From Alphaproteobacteria bacterium (lineage in GTDB: Bacteria; Pseudomonadota; Alphaproteobacteria; Sphingomonadales; Sphingomonadaceae), in NCBI GenBank assembly GCA_030424845.1, contig JAUHWC010000001.1, positions 124,001 through 188,000 on the forward strand: a stretch of 64,000 bases of DNA, written 5' to 3'. A model generated the notes under the pieces. The model worked only from the letters and a program-made list of their open reading frames with translations. It did no database searches and was not told the origin of the DNA. Shown here in pieces: positions 7,821-17,581 of this stretch. The position numbers and the translations under genes were made by a program. Numbering within the stretch: position 1 is the stretch's first letter; the number at the start of each line of letters is the position of its first letter.

Positions 7821-9809
7821 ATGAGCGACGACCTGTTCGATAACGCGCCTTCCGGCGGCAGTGATTACGATTCCTCCTCGATCGAGGTACTGGAGGGGCT
7901 CGAGCCCGTGCGGCGGCGCCCCGGCATGTATATCGGTGGCACGGATGACCGGGCCCTGCACCACCTTGCAGCAGAAGTGCTCGACAACGCGATGGACGAG
8001 GCCGTGGCCGGCCATGCCAACCGCATCGAGATGGTGCTGGAGGAAGGCAATCGCCTGACCATTACCGACAATGGCCGCGGCATCCCGGTGGACGAGCATC
8101 CCAAGTTTCCCGGCAAGTCCACGCTCGAAGTCATTCTCACCACGCTCCATTCCGGCGGCAAGTTCTCCGGCAAGGCCTATGCCACCAGCGGCGGCCTGCA
8201 CGGCGTGGGCGTTTCTGTGGTGAATGCCCTTTCCAGCGAAACCCGCGTTGAAGTGGCGCGCAACAAGGAAGTCTTTGCGCAGAGCTTTTCCAAGGGCCTG
8301 CCGCTGGCAAGGATCGAGAAGATCGGCACCACCCCGAACCGGCGCGGCACCAGTGTCACCTTCGTGCCGGACACCGAGATTTTCGGTGATCGCCAGTTCA
8401 AGCCGGCCCGCCTGTTCAAGCTCGCAAGGTCGAAGGCCTACCTCTTTGCCGGGGTCGAGATCCGCTGGAAATGCGCCCCCTCGCTCGCCAGCGACGATGT
8501 TCCCCAGGAAGCCACCTTCCAGTTCCCGGGCGGCCTTGCCGATCACCTGCGCGAAGAAGTGGGAACGCGTGAATGCGTAACCTCCGAGTTCTTTTCCGGC
8601 AGTCAGGATTTCCCCGAGATCGACGGTCAGCAGCAAGGCCGCGTCGAATGGGCGGTGGCATGGCCGCTGTGGTCAGATGGCTCGACCAGTTGGTATTGCA
8701 ACACCGTGCCCACCCCCGATGGCGGCACGCACGAACAGGGCCTGCGCGCCGCGCTCACCAAGGGACTGCGCGCCTTCGGGGAGTTGACGGGGCAGAAGAA
8801 GGCCAGCCAGATCAACGCCGACGATGTCATGACCGGCTCGGAAATCATGCTCTCTGTCTTCATCAGGGACCCGCAGTTCCAGAGCCAGACGAAGGACCGG
8901 TTGACCTCACCCGAAGCCGCTCGCCTTGTCGAAAATGCCGTGCGGGACCATTTCGACCACTTCCTGGCCGACAATATGGAGCGCGGCCGCGCGCTGCTGG
9001 GCGCGGTGATGGAACGGATGGACGAGCGCCTGAAGCGCAAGGCCGAACGCGAGGTGAAGCGCAAGACCGCCACCAACGCCAAGAAGCTGCGCCTGCCCGG
9101 CAAGTTGACCGATTGTTCGGGCGATACCGACAAGGAGACCGAACTGTTCATTGTCGAGGGCGATTCCGCAGGTGGCAGCGCCAAGCAGGCGCGTGACCGC
9201 AAGACGCAGGCCATCCTGCCCATTCGCGGCAAGATCCTGAACGTCGCCTCGGCCACTGCCGACAAGATCCGCGCCAACAGCGAGATTGCTGACCTCAGCC
9301 TTGCCCTGGGTTGTGGCACCCGCAAGGACTGCGACCCGGAAAACCTGCGCTATGACCGCGTGGTCATCATGACCGATGCCGATGTCGACGGTGCGCATAT
9401 CGCCACGCTGCTGATGACATTCTTCTTCCAGGAAATGCCCGAGCTGGTGCGCAGGGGGCACCTCTACCTCGCCCAGCCGCCGCTCTATCGCCTGACCTCG
9501 GGCAAGGAGAGCCGCTATGCCCGCGACGATGCCCATCGCGAGGAGCTGGAAGCGACCGTGTTCAAGGGCAAGAAGGTGGAAGTGGCGCGCTTCAAGGGGC
9601 TTGGCGAAATGAACCCCGGCCAGTTGCGCGAAACCACGATGGACCCGCAGACCCGCAGCCTCATTCGCATCACCTTGCCTGCCGAGCATGAACAGCGTTT
9701 CGCAGTGAAGGAACTGGTGGACCAGTTGATGGGGCGAAACCCCGAGCACCGCTTCAACTTCATCCAGAACCGGGCCGGCGAGATCGATCGCGATCTCATC
9801 GACGCCTGA
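7821..9809 (+). CDS. parE: DNA topoisomerase IV subunit B
   Basis: ATPase subunit of the type II topoisomerase that decatenates daughter chromosomes; partner is ParC (not in window). 662 aa from ATG 7821. GHKL ATPase motifs: EVLDNAMDEAVAGHA, TITDNGRGIPVDEH, GGLHGVGVSVVNALS; TOPRIM part: EGDSAGGSAKQARDRKTQAI and MTDADVDGAHI. The shorter length and the AKQARDRKTQAILPIRG wording fit ParE rather than GyrB. A frame-extended TTG at 7785 exists, but the sequence before ATG 7821 is not conserved-looking. Confidence 0.94.
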   Translation: MSDDLFDNAPSGGSDYDSSSIEVLEGLEPVRRRPGMYIGGTDDRALHHLAAEVLDNAMDEAVAGHANRIEMVLEEGNRLTITDNGRGIPVDEHPKFPGKSTLEVILTTLHSGGKFSGKAYATSGGLHGVGVSVVNALSSETRVEVARNKEVFAQSFSKGLPLARIEKIGTTPNRRGTSVTFVPDTEIFGDRQFKPARLFKLARSKAYLFAGVEIRWKCAPSLASDDVPQEATFQFPGGLADHLREEVGTRECVTSEFFSGSQDFPEIDGQQQGRVEWAVAWPLWSDGSTSWYCNTVPTPDGGTHEQGLRAALTKGLRAFGELTGQKKASQINADDVMTGSEIMLSVFIRDPQFQSQTKDRLTSPEAARLVENAVRDHFDHFLADNMERGRALLGAVMERMDERLKRKAEREVKRKTATNAKKLRLPGKLTDCSGDTDKETELFIVEGDSAGGSAKQARDRKTQAILPIRGKILNVASATADKIRANSEIADLSLALGCGTRKDCDPENLRYDRVVIMTDADVDGAHIATLLMTFFFQEMPELVRRGHLYLAQPPLYRLTSGKESRYARDDAHREELEATVFKGKKVEVARFKGLGEMNPGQLRETTMDPQTRSLIRITLPAEHEQRFAVKELVDQLMGRNPEHRFNFIQNRAGEIDRDLIDA

Positions 9810-9895
9810 TTGCAGCTTCTCGGGACCGTTTCCGCGCACTGTTGTGCATCGCGCGCCCTTTGGCCATGTTTCCGTTGAAAATTGCGGAGATTTCG

Positions 9896-11182
9896 ATGCG
9901 CCGGCTGTCCAGAACCATCCTCGCCCTTGCCGCCATGCTGCTGCTGGTGCCGATGCCTGCCCTTGCACAAAGCGATGAAGCCGTGATCCAGCGCGCCGAG
10001 GATGTGGTGTCTGTGCTCAAGGGCGAGATGGCCTATGAAGAGGTATTCCACGAGACTTTCGTGAATGCCGTACCGGAAGCCCGGTTCGTGTCGATCACTA
10101 CCCAGATGGAAGCGCAATTGGGGCCCTTGGTCGGCTTGGAGGCTGTCGAGCATTCGGGAAACCCCGGGGAAGCCACGATCTCGCTTCGTTTCGAGCAGGC
10201 CATTGCCAGCGGACCGATGCGCCTGGCCGGCGAGGACCCTCACCGCATTGCAGGCCTGCTGGTCAACGCGATCGAACCTATCAACGAGGATGGGCTGACC
10301 GCACTGGAACAGATTCAGGCCTTGCCCGGCACCACCAATATCCTGTTTGCAAGGCTTGATGGATCGCAGGTGCTGGCCGAGCATAACGCCGAGGGGCAGC
10401 TGGCCCTCGGTTCCACCTTCAAGCTGTATGTTCTTTCCGCACTGTCGCAGTCGATTGCGCGCGGAGAGCGCGACTGGAGTGATGTTGTGGAACTGTCCGA
10501 ACGCAGTTTTCCCAGCGGAGTGATGCAGAACTGGCCCGAAGGGTCACCCGTCACCCTCCACACCTTGGCGCTGCAGATGATCTCGATCTCGGACAACACG
10601 GCGACCGATCAATTGATGGCGGTGCTGGGGCGCGATGCCGTGGAGGCCGAGGTTGCTGCATCGGGCCATTCCGACCCTTCCGCCACCTTTCCGTTCATGA
10701 ACACGCGCGAGATGTTCCTGCTCAAACTCTCGCAAGACGAGGCTCTGGCAGATTATGCCGCCGCCAGTGCCGATGTGCGCCGGGCGTCGCTGGAGGCGCT
10801 GGAAGACCGTGAACTGGATATGAGCCAGATTTCGTCGGTATTTTCGGGAGGGCCGCGCTTCATCGAGGTGGAATGGTTTGCAAGCCCCCGGGATATCGCG
10901 AGGGTCTATGCGCGACTGGCTGCCGATCCGGTGGCGCGCGAGATACTTGCAGTGAACAAGGGGATGCCGGACACGCATTTCAGCGGGTGGGATTATGTCG
11001 GCTACAAGGGCGGATCCGAACCCGGCGTACTCAATTTCAGCTGGCTGTTGCGGGACGAGGACGGCGACTTCTGGGTGCTGACCATGGGCTGGAGCAACCC
11101 GGAGGAGACGGTATCCGAAATCCGCTTCCTCGGGCTGGCCCAACAGGCCTTGCGCGAAGCCCGAACTTCGTTCGCGCGCTAG
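9896..11182 (+). CDS. Secreted class-A-beta-lactamase-like serine hydrolase
   Basis: 428 aa from ATG 9896, with GGAG 7 bases upstream. A signal peptide ends at ALAQS (about residue 25), so the protein is exported. Residues 30-130 form a small alpha/beta domain; the rest is a beta-lactamase/transpeptidase-like domain. The three active-site elements are in order: S173-T-F-K176 (SxxK), S232-D-N234 (SDN) and K371-G-G (KTG-like). The arrangement matches the beta-lactamase2 family, whose members range from true beta-lactamases to enzymes of unknown substrate. I cannot place the Glu166 equivalent with confidence, so drug hydrolysis is not claimed. Converges on the O-methyltransferase with overlapping stops. 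Confidence 0.82.
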   Translation: MRRLSRTILALAAMLLLVPMPALAQSDEAVIQRAEDVVSVLKGEMAYEEVFHETFVNAVPEARFVSITTQMEAQLGPLVGLEAVEHSGNPGEATISLRFEQAIASGPMRLAGEDPHRIAGLLVNAIEPINEDGLTALEQIQALPGTTNILFARLDGSQVLAEHNAEGQLALGSTFKLYVLSALSQSIARGERDWSDVVELSERSFPSGVMQNWPEGSPVTLHTLALQMISISDNTATDQLMAVLGRDAVEAEVAASGHSDPSATFPFMNTREMFLLKLSQDEALADYAAASADVRRASLEALEDRELDMSQISSVFSGGPRFIEVEWFASPRDIARVYARLAADPVAREILAVNKGMPDTHFSGWDYVGYKGGSEPGVLNFSWLLRDEDGDFWVLTMGWSNPEETVSEIRFLGLAQQALREARTSFAR

Positions 11183-12204
11183 GCCCTGACCGCTTCCACC
11201 ACGCTGACGGCCGAACTGGTCGGCACCACGCGCGTGATCCTGAAGCCGTTCGGCTCAAGCAACTGGGCATATTCGGAGGGCGTGCGTTCCTCTCCCCCGG
11301 GAACCAGCAGCATCATCATGTCGAGCATCTTGCCCATGTGCGGTTCATCACCTTCCGGCAGGACCATCTCCACGATCAGCAGCTTGCCGTCGGGCTTCAT
11401 CGCCTTGTGGATATGGCCGAGGATCGTGGCGTTTTCGCTGTCATCCCAGTCATGGATGATGTGGCTGAGGAGGTAGGCATCATGGCCTGCGGGAACGCCC
11501 TCGAAGAAGCTGCCGCCTTCAATGGCGACCCTGTCCGCCACGCCGAAACCCTCCAGCAGGGGTGGTGCGTCCGTCACCACATGCGGCAGGTCATACAGCA
11601 CGCCCTGCAAGTGCTGGTGTCGCGACAGCACATGGCCGAGCAGATTGCCCGAAGCCCCGCCCACATCGACCAGCGATCCGATGCCCGAGAAGTCATAGGC
11701 CTCGGCAACGGCAGACGGCTCGCGCCCGTGGAAACCGACCATGGTTTCGGAGAAGAACTGCGCCATGCCGGGGTTCTTCTCGCAATATTCGAACAGCCCC
11801 ATGCCCTGCGCCTTCTCGAACGGCGCATCAGGAGTTTCGAGCCCGTAGGCGAACTCCTTCCAGGCGGGTTTCACCATGTCGCCCACCAGCGCGATCACCG
11901 CGGAACGGGCGTTGCCTTCGGCCCCCGATTTCAGCGCCTTGCCGAGATCGGTAAGCCGAAACCTCCCGTGACCGTCGGAGGCAAACAGCCCGCAACCCGC
12001 CAGCGAGCGGAGGAAACGGTGCATAGGCCTTGCGCGATAGCCATATTCACGCGCCACTTCCTCGGCCGAACGCGGTCCGTCCCCGTCAAACTTGTCCGCG
12101 AGGCCAATCTCTGCGGCGACAAGCAACAGCTCGGCTCGCCAATGGGCGATCACCATGTCCATCAACTGCGTTGCAGCTGCGGCTTCGTCTTTTGAAACAG
12201 CCAT
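11179..12204 (-). CDS. SAM-dependent O-methyltransferase, plant-type (acetylserotonin/hydroxyneurosporene family)
   Basis: 341 aa from ATG 12204, preceded by a strong GGAGGAG. N-terminal winged-helix dimerisation domain (about residues 10-100: ELLLVAAEIGLADKF, RPMHRFLRSLAGCGLF) followed by a Rossmann methyltransferase domain with LVDVGGASGNLLGHVL, LYDLPHVV and a histidine-containing HIIHDWDD motif typical of this family's catalytic base. Members methylate hydroxyl groups of small aromatic or isoprenoid molecules; the substrate cannot be inferred here. No biosynthetic neighbours are present. Confidence 0.85.
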   Translation of the reverse strand: MAVSKDEAAAATQLMDMVIAHWRAELLLVAAEIGLADKFDGDGPRSAEEVAREYGYRARPMHRFLRSLAGCGLFASDGHGRFRLTDLGKALKSGAEGNARSAVIALVGDMVKPAWKEFAYGLETPDAPFEKAQGMGLFEYCEKNPGMAQFFSETMVGFHGREPSAVAEAYDFSGIGSLVDVGGASGNLLGHVLSRHQHLQGVLYDLPHVVTDAPPLLEGFGVADRVAIEGGSFFEGVPAGHDAYLLSHIIHDWDDSENATILGHIHKAMKPDGKLLIVEMVLPEGDEPHMGKMLDMMMLLVPGGEERTPSEYAQLLEPNGFRITRVVPTSSAVSVVEAVRA

Positions 12205-12286
12205 GCACTCCTCCTCCCCCAAGGGCGCGACCGTGGGGGAGGATATGCCAGTACCTGGCGACTGTCACGGAATTAGAAGGACCGGC

Positions 12287-13012
12287 TCAGAACTCGCGCG
12301 GGACGTTGGCAAACATGCGCTTCACATTCGGCCGCTCGTTGATCTGCTCGATCCAGCGGACAAGGTGCGGCGTGTCATCGGTGTTCACCAGGTCCGCAAA
12401 GCCGAACTGCATGCCGTTGGCGATGGCAAAATTGCAGATATCGGCGAGTGAATAGACCCCGCCTGCCAGCCATTCATTGTCTGCCAGGTGATCATCGAGC
12501 TTGCGCACGGAAACGGCAATCTTGCGCATTTCCTCGTCCAGCAAGTCCTGCGGAAACCCTTCGCGCGCGCGGCGCCATTTCACCTGCTGCTCGGGAACAG
12601 GCACGCGGGCGACCATTTCCTCGAATTCCTCGTCGCTCAGGCCCGCCACCATCTTGCTGACATGGTTGTGCCAACCGATCGTGGAGACGCACCAGCAGAA
12701 ATATTCATCCACCCACTTCGTCCAGATGCGCATCATCGCAACGTCATAATGGTCTGCCGGGCGCAGCTTTACCGCGGTGGGGTGTGCGTCCTCCAGGTAT
12801 TCGCAGATCACCGTGCTTTCGGTGATGATGCGGCCACCGTCTTCCAGCGCCGGGACCTGGCCACGCGGGTTGAGCTTCTTGAACCAGTCCTGGTGGTGCT
12901 CGAACCGGGTCGGATCGAGCAGCTTGTGCTCGAATTCGATTTCCTTCTCGTACAAGGCCAGCATGGGCTTGAGGGAATTCGCGCCGGGGCCGAAGCTGTA
13001 TAGTTTGAGCAT
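12287..13012 (-). CDS. Glutathione S-transferase family protein
   Basis: 241 aa from ATG 13012 with GGAGAGAC upstream. N-terminal thioredoxin-like GST domain: MLKLYSFGPGANSLKPM (a catalytic Ser/Tyr region), NPRGQVPALEDGG with the cis-proline, and ITESTVICEYLED with the gamma-glutamyl-contact Glu-Ser pair. An all-helical C-terminal domain includes WLAGGVYSLADICNF (N-capping box). Conjugates or reduces electrophiles with glutathione; substrate unknown. The frame is open further upstream, but that part is not GST-like. Confidence 0.88.
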   Translation of the reverse strand: MLKLYSFGPGANSLKPMLALYEKEIEFEHKLLDPTRFEHHQDWFKKLNPRGQVPALEDGGRIITESTVICEYLEDAHPTAVKLRPADHYDVAMMRIWTKWVDEYFCWCVSTIGWHNHVSKMVAGLSDEEFEEMVARVPVPEQQVKWRRAREGFPQDLLDEEMRKIAVSVRKLDDHLADNEWLAGGVYSLADICNFAIANGMQFGFADLVNTDDTPHLVRWIEQINERPNVKRMFANVPREF

Positions 13013-13092
13013 TGTCTCTCCCTTGATGCTCGATTGGGTCGGCAAGGCATTAGTCCCGTCAGGTCCACGCGCCATTGCGCCAGGACAAGAAC

Positions 13093-14016
13093 CTATTGCT
13101 GCGGGCGTCGCGCTGCAAGGTAGAGCCAGTCTCCCTTGCCCAGCCAATTGCCGATTACAGCCACGGGCGCGAACACCAGGGCATAGCCAAGCAGCTTCGG
13201 GCTGGCCTTCCAGCTTTCCGGCGTGCCGAAGCTGTAATCCAGCCCGATCATGGTCCGGTCCGCACGCGTAACCCGGTAGCCGGCCTTTCCGGTCATGTCG
13301 CCCAGTGTCCGCGCAGAGAACTGGAACAGGTGCCACGGGGGCTCGGGATGCGGCCAGTAGTCGATCCTGCGGGCCACCAGATAGGACAGGCGGGGAGACA
13401 ATCCGTCGATATCCGGCGTGGATTGCAGCAACAGGCCGCCCGGCTTGAGCAAGCGGATTATCGCTTCCAGCTCTGCTTGCGGGTCTGTCAGATGCTCGAT
13501 GACGTCGAACAGGGTCACGACATCGAAGCTGGCATCGGCATAGCCCGCATCGCGCCAGTCCCCGGTGTGCACGTCGAGCCCGAAATGGTCACGCGCGAAT
13601 GCGGAGGATTCCGGAGAGATCTCCGCCCCTTTTACCGCAAAGCCGGCCTTGCGTGCCTCGTCCAGGAACAGGCCGCTTGAGCAGCCTATGTCCAGAACCG
13701 AAAGGCCGTTCGCACTGCCCGTGCTGCGCCGGAGCATCGACACGTGCTGGCGCGCAACCTTCTGCATCCTGCCGAAGGATGCCGAGGCTGGATCAAGCAA
13801 CTGGTCGTGATAGTCGGCCTTGGCCGTGTAGAGCGCGGCGATAGCCTTTGCATCGGGTGGATTGGCGATGAAGGCCAGATCGCAATTCCGGCAGCGGACG
13901 AGGCGATAACCCTGCTTGGTGAACAGGTGTGCGTGATCGGTCCCGCCGCAATGGTTGCAGCGTTCCACCGTGCTCTGGCCATTCGGCATGGCGGTAATAC
14001 TGGCGCCGTGATCCAT
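13093..14016 (-). CDS. Class I SAM-dependent methyltransferase with N-terminal zinc ribbon
   Basis: 307 aa. Starts with a four-cysteine ribbon (CNHCG near residue 20 and CRNC near residue 42), then a methyltransferase domain with VLDIGCSSGLFLDEARKAG, SPESSAFARDHFG, DVVTLFDVIEHL and LKPGGLLLQSTPD. The architecture resembles methyltransferases acting on sugars or lipids in envelope biosynthesis. A hydrophobic segment (YALVFAPVAVIGNWLG) near the C-terminus could contact the membrane. Function beyond methyl transfer is unknown. Confidence 0.83.
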   Translation of the reverse strand: MDHGASITAMPNGQSTVERCNHCGGTDHAHLFTKQGYRLVRCRNCDLAFIANPPDAKAIAALYTAKADYHDQLLDPASASFGRMQKVARQHVSMLRRSTGSANGLSVLDIGCSSGLFLDEARKAGFAVKGAEISPESSAFARDHFGLDVHTGDWRDAGYADASFDVVTLFDVIEHLTDPQAELEAIIRLLKPGGLLLQSTPDIDGLSPRLSYLVARRIDYWPHPEPPWHLFQFSARTLGDMTGKAGYRVTRADRTMIGLDYSFGTPESWKASPKLLGYALVFAPVAVIGNWLGKGDWLYLAARRPQQ

Positions 14017-14059
14017 CCCGCCAGTCTAGGCGAGATTGGGAAATGACCGGTTAACCGCC

Positions 14060-15274
14060 TCAATAGAGGAGGATATCGGCAATCTCGCTGCGCCAGCGTG
14101 CTTCATCCTGATCGGCCAACGCGTCCAGATCCGCGGGACCTGCGGCGGGATCATCCACCCATTCGCGCAATGCGGGGCCACCGTTGATCACGTCGATGGC
14201 GAGCCGGTCGAATTCGTACTCGTAAGGAAAATCGCGCCAGATGGGATAATCGGGGTAGAGCTGGCGGATCGCCTTGAAAGCCAGCGCCTGCAAGCGCCAC
14301 GGCCGGAAGGAATCGTGGTGGTAGAAGCCACCATCCGCATGGATAATCAGCGCGCTGCACAACTCGCCCGCGTGCTTGTGGAAAGTGGGCGTGAACCAGC
14401 ATTCGCGAAGGGCGCAGCCGGCAAGCCATTCGGGCGCCATGCGCGTCATTTCGGCAAGGATAGCATTGGCATCGATATCGGGCGCACCGAACAGCACTTC
14501 CAGCGGGCGGGTGGTGCCGCGACCTTCGGACAAGGTCGTTCCCTCCAGCATCACCGTCCCGGCATAGGCGCGCGCCATGTTGAGGCTGGCGGCATTGGGG
14601 CTGGGATTGATCCATATCCGGTCCTCCGGCCAGCCAAAGCCGCCCATGCGGGTCCTGGGTCCGGCCTCGGGCAGCCAGTCATGCATGGTGATGACGCGGT
14701 ACTCCACGTCGAGCCCGAAGTGGGCGATGAACCATTGCCCCATCTCGCCCATTGTCAGGCCATGGCGCATGGGCATGGGTGCCGCACCCACGAAGCTCTC
14801 CTGTCCCGCGATCAGCAGCGTGCCTTCCACCGGCCTGCCGGCGGGATTGGGGCGATCGAGCACCCACACCTGCTTGCCGTGCCTAGCCGCCTCTTCCAGC
14901 AGGTAGAGCAGCGTGGTGACAAAGGTGTAGATGCGGCAGCCGAGGTCCTGCAGGTCGAACAGGAAGACATCGGCGCTGGCCATCATCTCAGCTGTCGGGC
15001 GGCGCACCTCGCCGTAAAGCGAATAGACGGGGATGTTGTAGACCGGATCGATCTCGTCCTGCGTCTCCACCATGTTGTCCTGCTTGTCGCCCTTCAGCCC
15101 GTGCTGCGGACCGAATGCACTGGTGACATTGATGCCTGCGGCAACGAGCGCATCGAGAGAATGGGTGAGGTCTGCGGTCACCGATGCAGGATGGGCCACC
15201 AGCGATACTCGCCTGCCTTCCAGCGCACCTTTCAGTTCCTGCTCTGCCAGCAGGCGATCAATCCCGAATTTCAT
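14060..15274 (-). CDS. DUF1343/NamZ-like exo-beta-N-acetylmuramidase
   Basis: 404 aa from ATG 15274. The sequence is a full-length DUF1343 protein: FGIDRLL, VSLVAHPASVTADLTHSLDAL, FGPQHGLKGDKQDNM, DVFLFDLQDLGCRIYTFVTT, VWVLDRPNPAGRPVEG, YAGTVMLEGTTLSEGRGTTRPLEVLFGAP. The characterised relative is Bacillus subtilis NamZ (GH171), which removes non-reducing terminal MurNAc from peptidoglycan fragments. No signal peptide is visible, so a cytoplasmic recycling role is more likely than a secreted one. The start overlaps the stop of the upstream DOMON-like gene (ATGA), implying joint translation. Confidence 0.84.
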   Translation of the reverse strand: MKFGIDRLLAEQELKGALEGRRVSLVAHPASVTADLTHSLDALVAAGINVTSAFGPQHGLKGDKQDNMVETQDEIDPVYNIPVYSLYGEVRRPTAEMMASADVFLFDLQDLGCRIYTFVTTLLYLLEEAARHGKQVWVLDRPNPAGRPVEGTLLIAGQESFVGAAPMPMRHGLTMGEMGQWFIAHFGLDVEYRVITMHDWLPEAGPRTRMGGFGWPEDRIWINPSPNAASLNMARAYAGTVMLEGTTLSEGRGTTRPLEVLFGAPDIDANAILAEMTRMAPEWLAGCALRECWFTPTFHKHAGELCSALIIHADGGFYHHDSFRPWRLQALAFKAIRQLYPDYPIWRDFPYEYEFDRLAIDVINGGPALREWVDDPAAGPADLDALADQDEARWRSEIADILLY

Positions 15275-15813
15275 AGCGCGTGGGGTGGCCCAAGCGCGAT
15301 GGCAAAGCAAGACGGGTCGTGGAAATCGGGTTTTTCCGCGCTCGCGTGGGCTGCTGCCCAATAGGACTTGGCGCCACCCTGTTCCTCGATGACGCAGGTC
15401 ATGGCCAGATCCGCCGGAAGGTGCGGCAGGTCAGCCAGGGGCAATGCCACCTCCAGCACCAAATCCTCTCCCTCCTTCGAGTGCGTGATCACCGGATCAT
15501 GGGAGACGGGCCGGTCTGCCATCCCCTGCCTCCAGGCGGAAAAGTCATAGGCTGCCCAGCTTTGCGAGGGGGCGAAATTGAACTCCGCATAGGCCTCCCC
15601 ACCCTGCGGCTTGGCGAAGATCTCGAAGCAGGTGGTTGTCCACAATTCGTCTGCCCGCCTCGGGCCGGTACCGGCGGGAAGCACCAGCGAAGAGGAAGGA
15701 CTCACCACCCAGCGGGCCTGCAACCACGGCCCCACAACGCCGCACCATGCCGTGACCTTGCGGACCGTGCCCGGCATGAAAGCCGGATGCGCCGACAGTT
15801 GCATCGTTTGCAT
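15271..15813 (-). CDS. DOMON-like domain protein
   Basis: 180 aa, beta-rich, with the pattern of the bacterial DOMON-like family (binding-type beta-sandwich): ELWTTTCFEIFAKPQGGEAYAEFNFAPSQSWAAYDF and a C-terminal YWAAAHASAEKPDFHDPSCFAIAL. In sphingomonads this family commonly neighbours DUF1343 genes. No signal peptide and no catalytic motif are visible. ATG 15813; the stop overlaps the NamZ-like start by four bases. Biochemical function is unknown. Confidence 0.75.
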   Translation of the reverse strand: MQTMQLSAHPAFMPGTVRKVTAWCGVVGPWLQARWVVSPSSSLVLPAGTGPRRADELWTTTCFEIFAKPQGGEAYAEFNFAPSQSWAAYDFSAWRQGMADRPVSHDPVITHSKEGEDLVLEVALPLADLPHLPADLAMTCVIEEQGGAKSYWAAAHASAEKPDFHDPSCFAIALGPPHAL

Positions 15814-15862
15814 AGCGCTCCGCTCGTGCTACGCGGCGCGCCGCTGATTAAACGAGAGTATC

Positions 15863-17095
15863 ATGAGCGAATTCCAGTCCGACCTTCTCAACCTGCTCAG
15901 CGAGCGGGGCTACATCCACCAGGTTACCGATGCCGGCGCGCTGGACGCGCTGGCCGCCAAGCAGGTGGTGCCGGGCTATATAGGCTTCGATGCCACCGCA
16001 CCATCCCTGCATGTCGGCAGCCTGGTGCAGATCATGATGCTGCGCCGTCTCCAGCAATCGGGCCACAAGGCGATCGTCGTGATGGGTGGCGGCACCACCA
16101 AGGTCGGAGACCCGTCCGGCAAGGACGAGAGCCGGAAGATGCTGACCAACGCCGATATCGAGGCGAACATCGCTGGTATCCGCAAGGTGTTCGAGCGCCT
16201 CCTGACCTTCGGCGACGGGCCCACCGATGCGGTGATGGTCAACAATGACGAGTGGCTGTCCAAGCTCTCCTACATCGACCTGCTGCGCGATGTCGGCCCG
16301 CACTTCACGATCAACCGCATGCTCACCTTCGATAGCGTGAAGCTGCGGCTTGAGCGGGAACAGCCGCTGACTTTCCTCGAATTCAACTACATGATCCTGC
16401 AGGCCTATGACTTCCGCGAACTGTCACAACGGCTCGCGTGCCGCTTGCAGATGGGCGGCTCGGACCAGTGGGGCAATATCGTCAACGGCATCGAACTCAC
16501 CCGCCGGATGGACGGGGTTGAGGTGTTCGGCCTCACCACCCCGCTGCTGACCACGGCTGATGGCTCCAAGATGGGCAAGACGGCTGCCGGTGCGGTCTGG
16601 CTGAACGAGGAACAGCTGCCAGCCTATGACTTCTGGCAGTACTGGCGCAACGTGGATGACCGTGACGTTGGCCGCTTCCTGCGGTTGTTTACGGACCTGC
16701 CGCTTGCAGAGATCGGCCGCCTCGAAGCGCTGGAGGGAAGCGAGATCAACGCGGCCAAGACCGTGCTCGCCAACGAAGTGACAAGGCTTGTGCGGGGCGA
16801 GGAGGCGGCGCGGACTGCCGAGGCGACGGCAGCGCAGACGTTCGCAGGCGGGGGCCTGGGTGAGGACCTGCCGGTCCTGGAAGTTCCGGCCGAAGGCATT
16901 CGCGCAGGGGCCGCCTGTACCGCGATCGGATTCACGGCATCCAATGGCGAGGCCAAGCGCAAGATCGCGGAAGGTGCGGTGAAGATCGATGGTGAATCGG
17001 TCAGCGATCCGGGTGAGCTGATCCAGCTCGCTCCTGGTGAGGAGCGCAAGCTGAGCCTGGGCAAGAAGAAGCACGCCATCCTGCGCGGGGCCTGA
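15863..17095 (+). CDS. tyrS: Tyrosyl-tRNA synthetase
   Basis: Charges tRNA-Tyr. 410 aa, class I fold. The HIGH-like motif is HVGS (50-53), the tyrosine/tRNA pocket [17 protein letters not shown] (196-212) is intact, and the KMSKS-like loop is KMGKT (236-240). The C-terminal S4 RNA-binding domain spans about residues 345-408 ([18 protein letters not shown]). ATG 15863 starts 49 bases from the divergent DOMON-like gene. No T-box or other leader is seen. Confidence 0.96.
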   Translation: MSEFQSDLLNLLSERGYIHQVTDAGALDALAAKQVVPGYIGFDATAPSLHVGSLVQIMMLRRLQQSGHKAIVVMGGGTTKVGDPSGKDESRKMLTNADIEANIAGIRKVFERLLTFGDGPTDAVMVNNDEWLSKLSYIDLLRDVGPHFTINRMLTFDSVKLRLEREQPLTFLEFNYMILQAYDFRELSQRLACRLQMGGSDQWGNIVNGIELTRRMDGVEVFGLTTPLLTTADGSKMGKTAAGAVWLNEEQLPAYDFWQYWRNVDDRDVGRFLRLFTDLPLAEIGRLEALEGSEINAAKTVLANEVTRLVRGEEAARTAEATAAQTFAGGGLGEDLPVLEVPAEGIRAGAACTAIGFTASNGEAKRKIAEGAVKIDGESVSDPGELIQLAPGEERKLSLGKKKHAILRGA

Positions 17096-17178
17096 TCCTT
17101 CGCCAGGCACGTTTACCCTTTGTCCAGCTTTGTCTGGCATTTCGATCATCCGATACCAAAAACGGAGGATCGCAGATC

Positions 17179-17517
17179 ATGGGTAACGGGGCCCAGCTTT
17201 CTGTAACCGACATGCGCCGCTCCACGCGGCATCCGGTCGATTACAAGGTTATCGCCGAGCATCGCGTAAACGGCGATCTGAAGATGCACGTCTGCAATAT
17301 CTCTGCCCATGGCTTCATGGTGGACGATGCACCTGCCCCTTCCCGCGGTGATCGCCTGATCATTCGCCTGCCCGTTGTCGGCCGGATCGAAGCCTATTGC
17401 ATCTGGACCACCGATGATCGTGCCGGCTTCCAGTTCGAACGCATCATCCGCGTCGATGACTTCATGAGCATGATCCGTGAATTGCAGCCCAACCCGGCGC
17501 TGCGCCGTCGCGGCTGA
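17179..17517 (+). CDS. PilZ domain protein
   Basis: 112 aa, a stand-alone PilZ domain, the receptor module for cyclic di-GMP. The binding signature is present: R-S-T-R-H (about residues 14-18, the RxxxR element) and N-I-S-A-H-G-F (about 41-47, the D/NxSxxG element). Single-domain PilZ proteins act as adaptors controlling motility, exopolysaccharide or pili; the target here is unknown. GGAGG lies about 10 bases before ATG 17179. No operon partner is evident. Confidence 0.85.
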   Translation: MGNGAQLSVTDMRRSTRHPVDYKVIAEHRVNGDLKMHVCNISAHGFMVDDAPAPSRGDRLIIRLPVVGRIEAYCIWTTDDRAGFQFERIIRVDDFMSMIRELQPNPALRRRG

Positions 17518-17581
17518 GCTTTCACCGCTTCAAATCGGCTGATCTCTTGGCAAAGCGCGGCTGCGCTGCCATTGCGCTTGC

